Source: Elgaria multicarinata webbii (taxonomy: Eukaryota; Chordata; Lepidosauria; Squamata; Anguidae). From it: DNA of 64,000 nucleotides. The DNA lies in assembly GCF_023053635.1 (NCBI RefSeq), contig NC_086178.1, forward strand, positions 45,716,726 to 45,780,725, written 5' to 3'. Shown in pieces: positions 58,801 to 64,000 of this stretch. The first letter of the stretch is position 1; each line of letters opens with the position of its first letter. Made by a program: the position numbers and the translations under genes. The notes beneath the pieces were generated by a model. The model searched no databases. It was not told the DNA's origin and saw only the letters and a list, made by a program, of their open reading frames with translations.

Positions 58801-61800
58801 TCTCTCCAGAGGTGCGAGGGTCAAGTTCATCCTACTTGTATTGGCTGACACTTGTTCTGCCGATGTCGGCCAACACCAGTCGAAGTTGTTCCTATCACAT
58901 ACAAGCTGCAGAGATTTGAATCAAAACCAGAAGGCTGATTTCCCCCATACACATCACATAGTTAAACTATAGAACTCATTACAACAAGATGTAGTGCTGG
59001 ACACCAATTTGGATGGCTTTGTTTTATTTATTTATTTATTTATTTATTTACTGTAGCCAAAGCTCTGTAGCCGTGATTGCTATGTGCTACCTCCAGAAAG
59101 CCTATATACATGGGCGGTAGGGTGCTGTTGCACATGTGCCCTAGTTGACAGCTGCTTAGCCACTGCCAATGGAGTGCTGGACCAGATGGACCCTTGGTCT
59201 GATCAAGCACGGGACTGCTTATGTTCTTAAGACTCTTGCCCCTTCCCATTAACAACCATTATTGTGCCACATAACAGCTTTTGAGAGATGCCTGCTATGC
59301 AACCTTTGGCTACAGTGGGAGTTGATGACACACTGCTACAAAAATCTTGTTGCACCAATGCCAATCAGTCACATTGTACTGACTTAGTCTTGCTCTAGAC
59401 TATATTATATTTATTGGTCTAATAGGTCAGGGTTACGATGGTCATTAAGCTTTTCATAATCTTTAGATGGCTGATGTCTTTGGCCCATCTTTCCTTGTTA
59501 CTGATGTTTCAAAACTAAACTGGCAATTGTCACACATTTTCTCTCCTGTAAGGTGGAGAGCATAACTTTCACAGAGCTGTTGCATTAGCATCTGAGAACT
59601 CCCACTAACTAGAGTGACCATATGGAAAGGAGGACAGGGCTCCTGTATCTTTAACAGTTGTATAGAAAAGGGAATTTCAGAAGGTGTCATTTGTATGCAT
59701 GCAGCACCTGGTGAAATTCCCTCTTCATCACAACAGTTAAAGCTGTAGGAGCCCTGCCCTCTTTTGTATCTGGCCATTTGCAGCTTTAACTGTTGGGATG
59801 AAGAGGGAATTTCACCAGGTGCTGCATACATACAAATGACACCTGCTGAAATTCCCTTTTCTATACAACTGTTAAAGATACAGGAGTCTTGTCTTCCTTT
59901 CCATATGGTCACCCTACCATTAACAGACCATGACGGCACTTTTCTAGGACAAACTATCGACTTAGACTGCCATGCCTGCACATAAGAACATGAGTAGAGC
60001 CATGCTGGATTAGTCCAGAGGTCCCATCTAGTCCAGCACTGTTCCCACAGTGGCCAAGCAGCTGTCGACCAGGAACCCACAAAGAGGACTCAAGTGCAAT
60101 AGCGCCCTCCTATCCATATTCCCCAGCAACTGGTGTATATAGGCTTACTGCCTCTGATATTGGAGGTAGCACATTGCCATCAGGACTAGTAGCCATTGAT
60201 CGTCTTCTCCACTAGGAATTTATCCAACCCCCTTTTAAAGCCATCCAAATTGGTGGCCGTCACTACATCTTCTGTAGAACAACTAAATGTGGTGGGTTGA
60301 AGTGCCCTGTTTCCACTGAGTCTTCTAATATCTCAGGAGATCATAAGTCAATTGGGACCAGGATACCTAGCAGAACACCTTCGCTTATACACACCCAGGT
60401 GACCTTTAAGATCGGCAGTGGAGAGCTTGCTGGTCATTCCAAAATGAACCGATTGTCACCGTGAAGTACCCAGATGCCTGGGCCTTCTCTGTAGCGGCAC
60501 CCACTATCTAGAAAACCCTCCCTTGTGTAGTTTGGGAGGCAGAAAATGTGACTTTAAAAAACTGCCTCCAGAAAATGTTCTTGTTCATCCAGACTTTCCT
60601 TGGGCTTTAAGTAAACTAATTATGCTTCTCCATTTTACTGCTCCTTGATTATTATTTTTTTACTGTAGTTGGAAGAGTTTTAATGTGGTGTTTTTAATAT
60701 TGTATTTTAATATTATGAACTGCTGAGAGTTCTTACTATACTCAGTGGTATATAAATACCACAAATAATAAATGAATGAATGAATAAATACAGTAAGTCT
60801 CTGGAAAAGAAGTAGGGTTGGAGGCTGTCCATGGCTTGGCTTGGCTTGGCTTGTTTCTTTGGTCATGTGGAACTGTCGGTTCAGCTGGTACCATTCCACT
60901 GCTACAACAATTGGATCTCTCTGATTTTAGCTTATGTAGTCAGGATTGCATAGGTCAATTTGCTGGTGGTCAATTTGCTGAGTGGATGGCCTTGTGCTGG
61001 GAAAGGTATATGCCTTTATTTATTTATGTAGTTAAAATATTTATATAGCTGTGCTTTCAGGGCAGCTTACAGATTGAAAACACCTCCCCAAATATGAACA
61101 AAACATATTGAAACCAAAGCCCAGATATCAGGAATTTAAAAGTGGGGCAGATTAAAAGGGCCTGAGAAAATAAAAGGGTGTTCATCTGCACCAAAATGAC
61201 ATCAAGGTAGGTGTCAGGTGAGACATTCCATAGCCATGGTGCCACCACTGAAAAGGCCCTTTTCCCAGTAGCAATACCTCACCTAGCAGAGAAAGGCTTC
61301 TCAAGATCTGACGGTCTGGACAGGTGTGTATGGAAACAGGGTATGCTTCGGGGTTGAAAGGTCAAACTCAACACTTTAGATTGGTCCTGGAAATGGACTG
61401 GGAGACAGTGACAGTGGCAAAGCATATGCTTATACCGCCCAGCTTTCCCATTCTGCTGGGTGTTTTGATTTAGCAAAACTCTCAAAAGCTCTCCAGCCTT
61501 TGTGTATGCCTCTTCCTCACCCACACGGGGGCTGCTGAGACTGCAGCCTTAGAGACAAAGCGGAGGGTGGGTGGGGGTGAGATATAAAGCTTTAAATAAA
61601 GAGAGTAAACAAAAGTTGCTATGCTTTTGGTGAGATTCTCTTAGCTTTCCATTTAAAGACATTGCTGGGAAAATGTATAATTATATATTTTGTGCTGGCT
61701 AGGACAAGTTTCAAACATACGTTTACCCCGGAAACCTGAGGAGATCATTGCTATTATCGCTCAACTTTTGAGTTGCTTGTTTATTATTATTGCATCATGA

Positions 61801-63074
61801 GTGGGCATCGCATTTATATAGAGTTCATTGGAACAAAGGAAGCTGCCATATACTGAGCCAGACCCTTGGTCAGTCTAGCCCAGTACTGTCAACACTGACT
61901 GGCAGTGACTTTTCAGGCAGATTTCTTTCCTGGCCCTACCTGGAGAAGCTGGGGATTGAACCTGTGAACTTCTGCATACAAAACAGGTGCTCTGCCACTC
62001 AGCTATGGTCCCTCCCTTACATAGGTAACATAAGAAAAAGAAAGGATCCTGCTTTGAGGCAGTTGCAAGTTCAGTGTAGACTGGGCAGAGAGCGATGACA
62101 CTACTTAGGCCAGCACTTTCCAACCTGGGGCCTTCCAGATGCATTAGACTGCAACTCCCATGATTCCCAGTCAGCAAGACCTGGTTGGGGGAGATTGACT
62201 AGGGTGACCATATGGAAAGGAGGACAGGGCTCCTGTATCTTTAACAGTTGTATTGAAAGGGGAATTTCAGCAGGTGTCATTTGTATGCGTGCAGCACCTG
62301 GTGAAATTCCCTCTTCATCACAACAGTTACAGCTGCAAATGGCCAGGTACAAAAGAGGGCAGGACTCCTGCAGCTTTAACTGTTGTGATGAAGAGGGAAT
62401 TTCACCAGGTGCTGCCTGCACACAAATGACACCTGCTGAAATTCCCTTTTCAATACAACCGTTAAAGATACAGGAGCCCTGTCCTCCTTTCCATATGGTC
62501 ACCCTAAGGTTGACATAGGTTGACTGGTAGTAGAAAGAAAGGAGCACCCTGGATCTATGTAGTATTTATTTTTGCTCTTTGATTTACAGAGACCAATTAA
62601 GGCTGTTTGAGAAGATATCGCCCAACACCTCTTTGCACTGACATACGGTCTTCACAAAGCTTACAAAATTAACTTGTTCTGTATCTCTAATCTCAAGTGT
62701 CCTACCATTCTCAACTCTGTCTGTGTGTCTGTGTTGTAACGTATATTAAGTCCTTGGATCATGGAGATGAATGAGTGTTATTTAGTTCAGAATTTTGCAT
62801 TTCAGATAAACCATTTCCGATAAGTGAAAATAATGACTGCCGGGCTCAATGAAGGGATTGTTTCCCCTTGCAATTGAAATCTGATCCCGTTATCTCAGTA
62901 AATTGTAAATTCTGTTATTTCAGAAAGGGGCCTACCTGCCACATACCTACATAATCCAGGAGGAGATGATAGTGACAGAACACGTCACTGACATGGACCA
63001 GCTTGGCTCCTTCATATATCATCTGTGCCGTGGCAAAGAGACCTACAGGCTGAAGCGTAGGACTTCAAGGAGAC
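37706..63074 (+). CDS. ITM2C: ITM2C (BRI3), BRICHOS-domain type II membrane protein, coding exons 1-5 of 6
   Basis: Joined CDS 37706-37819, 51633-51806, 56677-56868, 58232-58342, 62924-63074; about 247 codons, all junctions GT-AG and in frame. The chain ends in a split codon, so the last exon (furin-site region and C-terminus, about 30 residues in the family) lies past 64000. Order: cytosolic N-terminus 1-54, membrane helix about 55-78, lumenal stalk, BRICHOS domain about 135-232 with the conserved cysteine pair C173 and C232. GLTAYHD, CYVIELNTTIVMPP and YIIQEEM identify ITM2C rather than ITM2A or ITM2B. Known role: a Golgi and plasma-membrane protein processed by furin that binds APP and dampens amyloid-beta production. 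No break is seen. The CAB39 neighbour supports the assignment. Confidence 0.93.
37868..37920. repeat. Imperfect (GAT)n / (ATA)n tract
   Basis: Mixed GAT and AAT triplets starting about 50 bp after the exon 1 donor site. Confidence 0.8.
38517..38650. mobile_element. Palindromic hAT-type MITE
   Basis: Left arm 'gccctccaaatgttatggac' 'tgcaactcccatcag'; right arm 'ggagttgtagtccaaaatat' 'ctggaaggc'. The arms are inverse copies and the ends are AGGGTAGGCAACC-like, as in hAT families. Confidence 0.7.
39420..39610 (+). mobile_element. LINE 3' end ('CCGCCCAGA' family)
   Basis: AT-rich lead, then 'gtaaaccgcccagacaactt' and 'cggctagtgggcggtataaa', ending in an (AAATG)n tail. Confidence 0.7.
39697..39873 (-). 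mobile_element. tRNA-derived SINE
   Basis: On the minus strand: tRNA-like head 'atagctcagtcgcagagtgc' (39873 side), the B-box region 'aggttcagtcac', and the 'ggaccaatagtctgccttat' body end at 39700. Confidence 0.75.
39985..40175 (+). mobile_element. LINE 3' end ('CCGCCCAGAGAGCTTCGGCT' family)
   Basis: 'aaccgcccagagagcttcgg' then 'ctgtggggcggtatataaat' and an (AAAT)n tail to 40175. Confidence 0.75.
40785..40880. mobile_element. Short MITE of the 'AATCCTAT' family
   Basis: 'tgaactcaatgggacttact' flanked by 'ggctgcagtcctgtatcc' and 'gtatagcattgcattg'. Same family as 34726-34803. Confidence 0.5.
40978..41090 (-). mobile_element. L2-like LINE 3' tail
   Basis: (TTTA)n then 'tcttgcctttttaaaataaa' and 'caattcaaggtgacttacaa', the minus-strand form of an L2-like end. 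Confidence 0.55.
41226..41385. mobile_element. Palindromic hAT-type MITE with two foreign patches
   Basis: The ends 'cagctttccccaacctggtg' and 'ccccaggttgtagaaggct' are inverse copies. In the left arm, at about 41267-41288, the family sequence is replaced by an AT-rich 'attatttatttatatagcac'. In the right arm, 41329-41358 is replaced by a copy of 39248-39277 (30 of 30 identical). Confidence 0.65.
41838..42005 (+). mobile_element. CR1-like LINE 3'UTR fragment
   Basis: 'gtgtgcaccagttgtttggg', 'ggactagatggacccttggt' and 'ctgatccagcagggctcctc' are the sense form of the repeat whose antisense copy at 59981-60300 runs into a LINE ORF2 C-terminus. Confidence 0.65.
42006..44184 (+). other. ITM2C: Repeat-poor part of ITM2C intron 1
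   Basis: Contains several C-runs (near 42155, 42320 and 42600 as G) and otherwise unique DNA. The long minus-strand frame at 42434-42874 has no family resemblance. Nothing supported. Confidence 0.5.
44185..44310 (+). mobile_element. LINE (L2-like) 3' end
   Basis: 'gtaaattgccatgagcactc' then 'aagagtggaggggtgattca' is a degraded reptile LINE 3' terminus. Confidence 0.5.
44441..44560 (-). mobile_element. CR1-like LINE fragment
   Basis: 'aatcataacgttggaagggc', 'cacctaattcaaactcctgc' and 'ggaaatccacggctacaaca' are the minus-strand CR1 3' region, degraded. Confidence 0.6.
44700..45330 (+). other. Repeat-free intronic segment, possible regulatory DNA
   Basis: No transposon match by eye. It includes 'cttgcgctaataaggacaat' (44935) and a homeodomain-type TTAATTAG (45085). 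It may be conserved, but this is only a suggestion from its lack of repeats. Confidence 0.3.
45340..45534. mobile_element. Palindromic hAT-type MITE, possibly two copies
   Basis: 'ccctccagatgtgtggacta' 'caactcccatcag' is followed by a second start 'cctccagatgtgttaggctg' and a right arm 'gggaattatgggagtgatca', ending 'ttggggaaggctg'. It looks like one copy joined to or inserted in another. Confidence 0.6.
45535..47390 (+). other. ITM2C: ITM2C intron 1, mostly unique
   Basis: Apart from a hAT left end at 46322-46400 (CAGGGGTCATCAACTGGTCC), I see no gene or named repeat. Confidence 0.5.
46322..46400. mobile_element. hAT end fragment related to 26536-27219
   Basis: CAGGGGTCATCAACTGGTCC plus 'actcccaacctgcaacatgg' 'gacccac', the latter being the inverse of 'gtgggtcccatgttgcaggt' inside the element at 26636. 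Confidence 0.5.
47398..47421. repeat. (AAC)n microsatellite
   Basis: About seven AAC units. Confidence 0.9.
47514..47595. repeat. Dispersed repeat fragment
   Basis: 'gtcagccctgctgttaggca' and 'gagtgaagcggctgcttcag' match the word order at 53600-53650. Family not identified. Confidence 0.4.
47600..47742 (+). mobile_element. LINE 3' end ('CCGCCCAGAGAGCTTYGGCT' family)
   Basis: 'gaactgcccagagagctttg' 'gctattgggcagtataaaaa' then (TAAA)n. Confidence 0.75.
48220..48800 (-). mobile_element. CR1-like LINE 3' part interrupted by a MITE
   Basis: On the minus strand 48800-48518 encodes CR1/L2-clade ORF2 C-terminal wording (FFSHSHNTRTWGPPMKPIGE, RFRTDKRKYFFTDHTVQLWN, VMATNLDGFNRELNS). The 3'UTR part continues at 48347-48220. 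Between them a MITE has inserted. The copy at 59981-60300 shows the uninterrupted joint. The coding part has breaks. Confidence 0.8.
48348..48517. mobile_element. MITE inserted in the LINE
   Basis: 'cagtggttaagcattttgag', 'cctaaccatggtggctacat' and 'cactaaccatttgctgca' match the copy at 27229-27392. It separates 'caactagtgcacat' from 'ctgcctctgata', which are adjacent in the intact LINE. Confidence 0.65.
49139..49467. mobile_element. Non-autonomous hAT element, about 330 bp
   Basis: Left end CCAAGGGTTGGCAATC; right end GTTGCCTACCCCTGG, its inverse. Interior 'gagcacatttggcattttga' and 'cacaaaatggctgccatggg'. Fragments of the family lie at 27872 and 35521. No clear target duplication. Confidence 0.7.
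49468..50254 (+). other. ITM2C: ITM2C intron 1, unique AT-rich segment
   Basis: No gene or repeat recognised over about 790 bp. Confidence 0.5.
50255..50676. mobile_element. MITE-like GC-rich repeat (partial)
   Basis: 'gccatttatcctggggtcag', 'gatcctggggtcaaccaggg' and 'cgggataaatggc' form inverted words at the left side. A T-run/A-run pair near 50583-50600 resembles the one at 56425-56440. No matching right end was found, so it is incomplete or of another family. Confidence 0.4.
50677..50817 (+). other. Exon-like open frame of unknown origin in ITM2C intron 1
   Basis: Opening with ATG at 50677 and closing with TAG at 50815-50817, this 46-residue frame is GC-rich at third positions. It reads QFQDDALAFGTWGTIPEVVK then PEILTPKIPEGLKV, and 'tgtccttcttcag' just before 50704 resembles a splice acceptor. 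I do not recognise the peptide. It could be a processed-pseudogene scrap, an unannotated terminal exon, or GC-rich transposon sequence that happens to be open. Confidence 0.3.
50818..51632 (+). other. ITM2C: End of ITM2C intron 1
   Basis: Holds a palindromic-MITE fragment (51320-51395) and AT-rich DNA before the acceptor 'ctttgctttaaacag' at 51618-51632. Confidence 0.6.
51320..51395. mobile_element. Fragment of palindromic hAT-type MITE
   Basis: 'atttggacttcaactctcat' then 'aaacccagccagcatgtcca' matches the left arm of the family at 57797-57935. Confidence 0.5.
51633..51806 (+). CDS. ITM2C: ITM2C exon 2, residues 39-96, transmembrane exon
   Basis: 174 bp, phase 0 at both ends (acceptor TTTAAACAG, donor GTATGT). 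It encodes EEQSLSLPMWRRRYLS (cytosolic, Arg-rich), the membrane helix HIFYLAVILMLLLLGLILTS, and the start of the lumenal side MYVYRYFSLA. The next residues, DSVTDSIT, are encoded by two 12-bp tandem copies (51771-51782 and 51783-51794) and have no counterpart in human ITM2C as I recall it. Positive residues before the helix fit type II orientation. Confidence 0.92.
53596..53660. repeat. Dispersed repeat fragment
   Basis: 'gccggccctattattaggca' and 'gggtgaggcagtcgcttcag' are shared with 47514-47595. Family unknown. Confidence 0.4.
54080..54345. mobile_element. Non-autonomous hAT element
   Basis: Left end 'aagggtgaggaatctctttc'; right end 'ccaggccagaggttctacac', with 'gtgaggaa / ttctacac' as rough inverse ends. 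Interior 'gggtggggccaaaggcaaaa' and 'gtttagcttaaactgttcaa'. A related piece is at 58013-58170. Confidence 0.5.
54725..54850 (-). mobile_element. Penelope-type repeat with hammerhead-like motif (degenerate)
   Basis: On the minus strand 'ccatctgacaagaattctgt' 'gtaactcacaagtaggctca' is followed by 'aagttagtccaataaaaagt'. This is the widespread vertebrate repeat whose usual form has CTGACGA, a stem and CGAAAG, i.e. the hammerhead core order. Here the core is degenerate. The assignment is from memory of that repeat. Confidence 0.45.
55425..55657. mobile_element. Palindromic Harbinger-type MITE
   Basis: Left end GGCCTAATCTACGCCAAGCA and right end TGATTGGTTGTAGGTTAGGC are inverse copies. 'gcaggagccacactactgct' has its inverse counterpart 'gtgtggctcctgcc' at 55577. 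TAA lies before the left end and TGA after the right, compatible with an aged 3-bp TWA target duplication. Confidence 0.6.
55658..55780. mobile_element. Short MITE of the 'AATCCTAT' family
   Basis: 'cctattgaaatcaatgagac' and 'caagtcccattaatgtcagt' 'gggaataaagtc' are inverse arms. It abuts the Harbinger-type MITE. Confidence 0.45.
56041..56102 (+). mobile_element. tRNA-derived SINE, 3' part
   Basis: 'gagctagatggaccaatggt' 'ctgacacagtataaagcagc' then 'ttcctatgtta' is the 3' end of the SINE family seen whole at 21101-21270. Confidence 0.75.
56146..56623. mobile_element. 478-bp Harbinger-type MITE with TAA target duplication
   Basis: Left end GGCCTTAGCTA (56146-56156); right end TAGCTAAGGCC (56613-56623), perfect 11-bp inverse. 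TAA directly flanks both ends (56143-56145 and 56624-56626), the PIF/Harbinger signature. The interior is CpG-rich with a hairpin CAGCACTCC-TC-AGGAGTGCTG. It ends only 50 bp before ITM2C exon 3. No transposase frame. Confidence 0.75.
56677..56868 (+). CDS. ITM2C: ITM2C exon 3, residues 97-160, stalk and start of BRICHOS
   Basis: 192 bp, phase 0 at both ends (acceptor TTTCACAG, donor GTAAGG). It encodes an acidic stalk IDLDYIEWECEVTFEDYFDS then QLTEELKLHEDVRINFEEDY, and ERINVSTPHFGESDPADIIH then DFQR, which opens the BRICHOS domain (human GGGDPADIIHDFQR). Cys106 corresponds to the single stalk cysteine of human ITM2C (FFRCGVLYED). N140-V-S is a sequon that human ITM2C (NVPVP) lacks. Confidence 0.93.
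57130..57245 (-). mobile_element. LINE (L2-like) 3' end
   Basis: 'gttcgtataccaccatatct' and 'aactcatcaaggtggtgtac' 'aacaattt' is the minus-strand form of a LINE 3' end. The element may extend further right. Confidence 0.5.
57797..57935. mobile_element. Palindromic hAT-type MITE
   Basis: Left arm 'agcctgggcttgtccagctg' 'ttttggaccatagtttcca'; right arm 'gggagttatagtccacaatg' 'tctacagggatacaggttgg'. The best preserved copy of the family after 38517-38650. Confidence 0.7.
58013..58170. mobile_element. hAT-like fragment
   Basis: 'gggatggggaaccagccgct' 'gacctctgggctggacccag' resembles the inverse of the right part of 54080-54345. Confidence 0.4.
58232..58342 (+). CDS. ITM2C: ITM2C exon 4, residues 161-197, BRICHOS
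   Basis: 111 bp, phase 0 at both ends (acceptor GATTTTAG, donor GTAAGC). It encodes GLTAYHDLALDKCYVIELNT then TIVMPPQNFSELLANLK. C173 is the first conserved BRICHOS cysteine. N179-T-T is the conserved glycosylation sequon of ITM2 proteins. N188-F-S adds another that human ITM2C (RNFWELL) lacks. Confidence 0.95.
59023..59051. repeat. (TTTA)n microsatellite
   Basis: About seven TTTA units after 'ttgt', probably the tail of a lost minus-strand LINE end. Confidence 0.9.
59070..59235 (+). mobile_element. CR1-like LINE 3'UTR fragment
   Basis: 'gctgttgcacatgtgcccta' and 'ggaccagatggacccttggt' 'ctgatcaagcac' end in 'cttatgttctta'. Sense form of the repeat at 59981-60300. Confidence 0.65.
59612..59914. 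mobile_element. 303-bp palindromic MITE, copy 1, TA flanks
   Basis: Ends GAGTGACCATATGGAAAGGA and TCCTTTCCATATGGTCACCC (one base apart as inverses, by eye) with TA immediately outside both. Two nested inverse blocks, 'ctgtatctttaacagttgta' and 'gtgaaattccctcttcatca', mirror each other. Non-coding; long frames on both strands here arise from the repeat. Confidence 0.8.
59981..60300 (-). mobile_element. CR1-like LINE, end of ORF2 and 3'UTR
   Basis: On the minus strand the 60300 side encodes DVVTATNLDGFKRGLDKFLV then EKTINGY and stop, an ORF2 C-terminus like that at 48518-48800. It is followed by a 3'UTR running to 'aagaacatgagtagagccat' at 59983. It shows that the repeats at 41838 and 59070 are 3'UTRs of this LINE. 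Confidence 0.7.
60330..60790 (+). mobile_element. L2-like LINE 3' part
   Basis: Degraded ORF2 C-terminus (AWAFSVAAPTI, then KTLPCVVWEAENVTLKNCLQ) followed by an AT-rich 3'UTR and an end 'gtggtatataaataccacaa' with an (ATGA)n tail. Confidence 0.6.
61010..61335 (-). mobile_element. LINE (L2-like) 3' part
   Basis: (TTTA)-type tail at 61015, then 'tttatatagctgtgctttca' 'gggcagcttacag', and further right 'ggtgccaccactgaaaaggc' 'ccttttcccagtagcaa', the minus-strand 3' region of a reptile LINE. Confidence 0.6.
61336..61833 (+). other. ITM2C: ITM2C intron 4, no feature seen
   Basis: About 500 bp without a named repeat or exon. Confidence 0.5.
61834..62015 (-). mobile_element. tRNA-derived SINE, full-length
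   Basis: On the minus strand: head 'gaccatagctgagtggcaga' 'gcacctgttttg', B box 'aggttcaatcc', body 'agtcactgccagtcagtgtt' and 3' end 'atatggcagcttcctttgtt'. The best preserved copy of the family in the window. Confidence 0.8.
62105..62199. mobile_element. Palindromic hAT-type MITE, left arm
   Basis: 'ccagcactttccaacctggg' 'gccttccagatgcattagac' 'tgcaactcccatgattccca' is the left arm of the family. It is cut off where the 303-bp MITE begins. Confidence 0.6.
62202..62504. mobile_element. 303-bp palindromic MITE, copy 2, TA flanks
   Basis: Ends GGGTGACCATATGGAAAGGA and TCCTTTCCATATGGTCACCC with TA directly outside both (62200-62201 and 62505-62506). It has exactly the length of the copy at 59612 and nearly identical sequence by eye. 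Confidence 0.85.
62924..63074 (+). CDS. ITM2C: ITM2C exon 5, residues 198-247 plus one base, BRICHOS end
   Basis: 151 bp, entering in phase 0 and ending with one base of a split codon before GTAAGA. It encodes KGAYLPHTYIIQEEMIVTEH then VTDMDQLGSFIYHLCRGKET and YRLKRRTSRR. C232 is the second conserved BRICHOS cysteine. The basic tail leads to the furin-site region (human RRRINKREAKNC), which must be in the final exon beyond the window. Confidence 0.95.
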
Positions 63075-63499
63075 GTAAGAAGATCCTCATTCTTGCTTTT
63101 GCTGATGTTGTTTATGCTACACTACCCAGGAATGCTGTGAATTCAGAGCAGCACTCATTTTTGCAACAACACAGTTGATGACGATTACTGTACATGGGCA
63201 TTTCTGGAATGGTGCCAGATTTTAAAACTGTCGCCATTTGGTGCATCAATTCGGTTCCACCTTTATTAATTGATAATAGGAACCTCTGTATGCATCTGTA
63301 CAGAATCTTGTTATGGTAGCATTTATTACTGTGTCCATTGCACCTCATGGTTTTTTTTAGAAAAAAATTAGCTTGCCCCCCACCCTCAGTAGAATAAATG
63401 CATTGATGCAGGCAATCTTAAAAAAATATCTGAAAAAAATATAGGCATCCATGCAAAATATTATACTGAGCACTGAAGCACTTAGGTTTCCTTATATGT

Positions 63500-63630
63500 A
63501 GTCAGAACATTGGTCCATCTAACCTAGCATTTTTCTACTCCCGCTGGCATCAGCTTTCCTAGTCTCATGTAGATGTCTTTCCCAGTCTTGCCAATTAGAG
63601 AACTGGACCTGAACCTGTGATCGTCTAGTA
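63500..63630 (-). mobile_element. tRNA-derived SINE, degraded
   Basis: 'cattggtccatctaacctag' (3' end, inverse) and 'ctggacctgaacctgtgatc' (B-box side) keep the order of the family, but the head is truncated. Confidence 0.55.
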
Positions 63631-63631
63631 C

Positions 63632-63768
63632 AGCGTTCCCTGACCTAGTGCACCGCATACATTTTTGTACTACGGCTCCCAGCCTCCTTGACCCTTGGCT
63701 ATCCTGGCTAGGGCTGATGGGGGTTGAAGTTCAAAATGCCTGGAGAGCACCAGGTTGGGGAAGGTGGG
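63632..63768. mobile_element. Palindromic hAT-type MITE
   Basis: 'acagcgttccctgacctagt' starts the left end, and the right arm has 'gggggttgaagttcaaaatg' 'cctggagagcaccaggttgg' 'ggaaggt'. Ends are inverse repeats. Confidence 0.65.
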
Positions 63769-64000
63769 ATGCAAAGCATATTCTCTCCCTCTGGCCATGG
63801 CATCACCCACTGGGTATAATCCACTGGGAAATTCTCACAAAACTCCTAATTGAATTGAATGGGGGTTCTCTGATGTCACACAGTTCCTAATCAATTCAGT
63901 GACCTTTGCATTATGAGGGTTTCCTCATGGATTGAGTCCACTGGAATGCCTGTAATATGCAGCAAAGCGTTCTCGTAATGCATATATAAGCACGCCTAGT

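Larger units (their letters stand above)
58343..62923 (+). other. ITM2C: ITM2C intron 4 (4.6 kb)
   Basis: Repeat-rich. Listed separately: two LINE 3' pieces, two L2-like ends, two 303-bp MITEs, a SINE and a MITE fragment. Between 58343 and 59020, 61335 and 61830, and 62510 and 62920 nothing is recognised. Acceptor 'aattctgttatttcag' ends at 62923. Confidence 0.75.
63075..64000 (+). other. ITM2C: ITM2C intron 5 (partial)
   Basis: Begins GTAAGAAG. It contains a SINE piece and a MITE, then unique sequence to the window end. I do not find a match to the expected last exon (NKREAKNC...). Confidence 0.75.

Noticed and set aside
59463-60080. 205-codon minus-strand frame, with related frames at 62101-62547 and 62195-62518
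   Set aside because: The similar peptides (PGEIPSSSQQLK, FNCCDEEGISPGAA) come from both strands of the 303-bp palindromic MITEs, not from a conserved protein family.
37706-63074. Assignment to ITM2A or ITM2B
   Set aside because: GLTAYHD, VIELNTTI and QEEMIVTEH fit ITM2C. ITM2B reads KLTAYLD and VIPLNTSI, and ITM2A reads GMTAYLD, as I recall.
1-64000. LTR retrotransposon, endogenous retrovirus, Polinton or CRISPR array
   Set aside because: I found no paired long terminal repeats, no gag-, pol- or env-like coding stretch, no capsid gene and no regularly spaced short repeats with unique spacers. Very degraded pieces could escape reading by eye.

Overview
This is vertebrate nuclear DNA, most likely from a squamate reptile (lizard or snake). 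It carries two intron-rich protein-coding genes in the same orientation, CAB39 (MO25-alpha) followed by ITM2C. The same neighbour pair occurs on human chromosome 2q37, from memory. The squamate call rests on the repeats: CR1- and L2-type LINE ends, a tRNA-headed SINE with a 'TGGACCAATGGTCTGACTCAGT' style body, CORE-SINE (MIR-like) relics, many palindromic hAT- and Harbinger-type MITEs, Penelope-type fragments and long (ATAG)n and (TAA)n arrays. The species was not determined.

Layout. Positions 1-19555: the 3' part of CAB39, with seven coding exons (residues 39-341, open throughout) and a roughly 2.3 kb 3'UTR ending near an AATAAA at 19528. The first 38 codons lie upstream of the window. Positions 19556-37480: an intergenic interval of about 18 kb with no protein-coding gene that I can support. 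It is a patchwork of CR1 and L2 LINE fragments, SINEs and MITEs with stretches of apparently unique DNA. Positions 37480-64000: ITM2C, with a CpG-island promoter, five of six coding exons (about 247 codons), a 13.8 kb first intron full of repeats, and a last exon that must lie beyond 64000.

The two genes do not share a pathway. CAB39 is the scaffold that activates the LKB1-STRAD kinase complex and related STE20 kinases in the cytosol. ITM2C is a type II membrane protein with a BRICHOS domain that is cleaved by furin in its family. I see no evidence of an operon-like or co-regulated unit.

Most notable observations: a 359-bp near-perfect CpG-rich palindrome in a CAB39 intron that looks like a very young insertion; an in-frame 12-bp tandem duplication (DSVT-DSIT) in the lumenal stalk of ITM2C; a MITE copy with a 30-bp patch identical to sequence 2.1 kb away; two degenerate hammerhead-ribozyme-like motifs; twin 303-bp palindromic elements, both flanked by TA; and a GC-rich exon-like reading frame inside ITM2C intron 1. 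I found no undescribed multi-gene system, no RNA gene other than SINE relics, no CRISPR array, and no LTR element or retrovirus I could support.
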